Of a stretch of DNA of 64,000 bases, positions 63,631 to 64,000 are shown piece by piece. Under the pieces are notes generated by a model. It saw only the letters and a list, made by a program, of their open reading frames with translations. It had not been told where the DNA came from and ran no database searches. The DNA is from Fragum whitleyi (Eukaryota; Mollusca; Bivalvia; Cardiida; Cardiidae), in contig OX411551.1 in the NCBI GenBank assembly GCA_948146395.1, forward strand, positions 62,744,346 to 62,808,345, in the 5' to 3' direction. Both the position numbers and the translations under genes were made by a program. Position 1 is the stretch's first letter; every line of letters starts with the position of its first letter.

Positions 63631-64000
63631 TATAGACAGTGGTAACAAGGAAGACACGGTAGTTCACACATTAACAACAAACTATAAAGATATAATGACT
63701 TGGCAGCCTCACAAAAGACTGTCCAACAGTCTGACTAAACATGAGGGTAAACACTGGTGAATAATTACAGCAGTTTGAACACAAAGGCCTGAATCACGTT
63801 TTGTTGAAATTTGTAAATCTATAATTTCACGCTAGACCAGTGTATGTAAAAGATTTTAATTGCTATGGTAAATCTAGCAACTCGATTGTCATATATACTG
63901 TTTCTAGATTTGAATGGTTGATTATTTGTATGTAGCTAAAAGCCTAAATGAACATTACTTTTGTCATAAATCTGCATTTTAAGACAAAATTCCTAACAAA

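Overview
The window looks like nuclear DNA of a bivalve mollusc; the species is not called. It is AT-rich, has no operons and no long open reading frames, and is packed with short interspersed repeats. The repeats fit molluscs: tandem-core elements ending in ACGG/GACA microsatellites (like bivalve 'pearl'/HINE non-autonomous Helitron-type elements), tRNA-derived SINEs, and many TTAA-flanked MITEs.

One protein-coding gene is recognised with confidence: cytosolic cysteinyl-tRNA synthetase (CARS1) on the minus strand. Fourteen exons fall between 50639 and 5435, all with GT/AG borders and matching phases. They encode about 566 codons running through the catalytic HIGH motif (HMGH), the four zinc ligands, the KMSKS loop and most of the anticodon-binding part. 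The N-terminus is expected to the right of the window and the lysine-rich C-terminal tail to the left, so neither the start nor the stop codon is seen.

The most unusual feature is in this gene. Three of its exons carry tandem arrays built from their own edges. At 39742-41500 about 15 decayed 120-bp copies of an intron tail plus the first two thirds of the next exon are stacked upstream of it. At 39461-39600 the donor edge of the same exon is repeated in 49-bp units. At 45735-46289 about seven 80-bp copies of another exon's 3' part and donor lie downstream of it. At 29030-29268 two 118-bp copies of a third exon's 5' part lie upstream. The copies keep splice-site-like sequence but look unable to act as full exons.

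Layout, left to right: 1-5434, repeats of a presumed 3' intron; 5435-8720, three CARS1 exons; 8721-12398, an intron holding a 2.2-kb DNA transposon; 12399-12439, a very short exon; 12440-25251, a 12.8-kb intron with a nested pair of tandem-core elements, several MITEs and a miniature LTR (TRIM-like) element; 25252-31885, six closely spaced exons; 31886-39600, an intron with three SINEs, a tandem-core element and hairpins; 39601-50639, four exons with three of the four arrays; 50640-64000, an upstream intron or flank filled with DNA transposons, tandem-core elements and MITEs and without a recognised exon.
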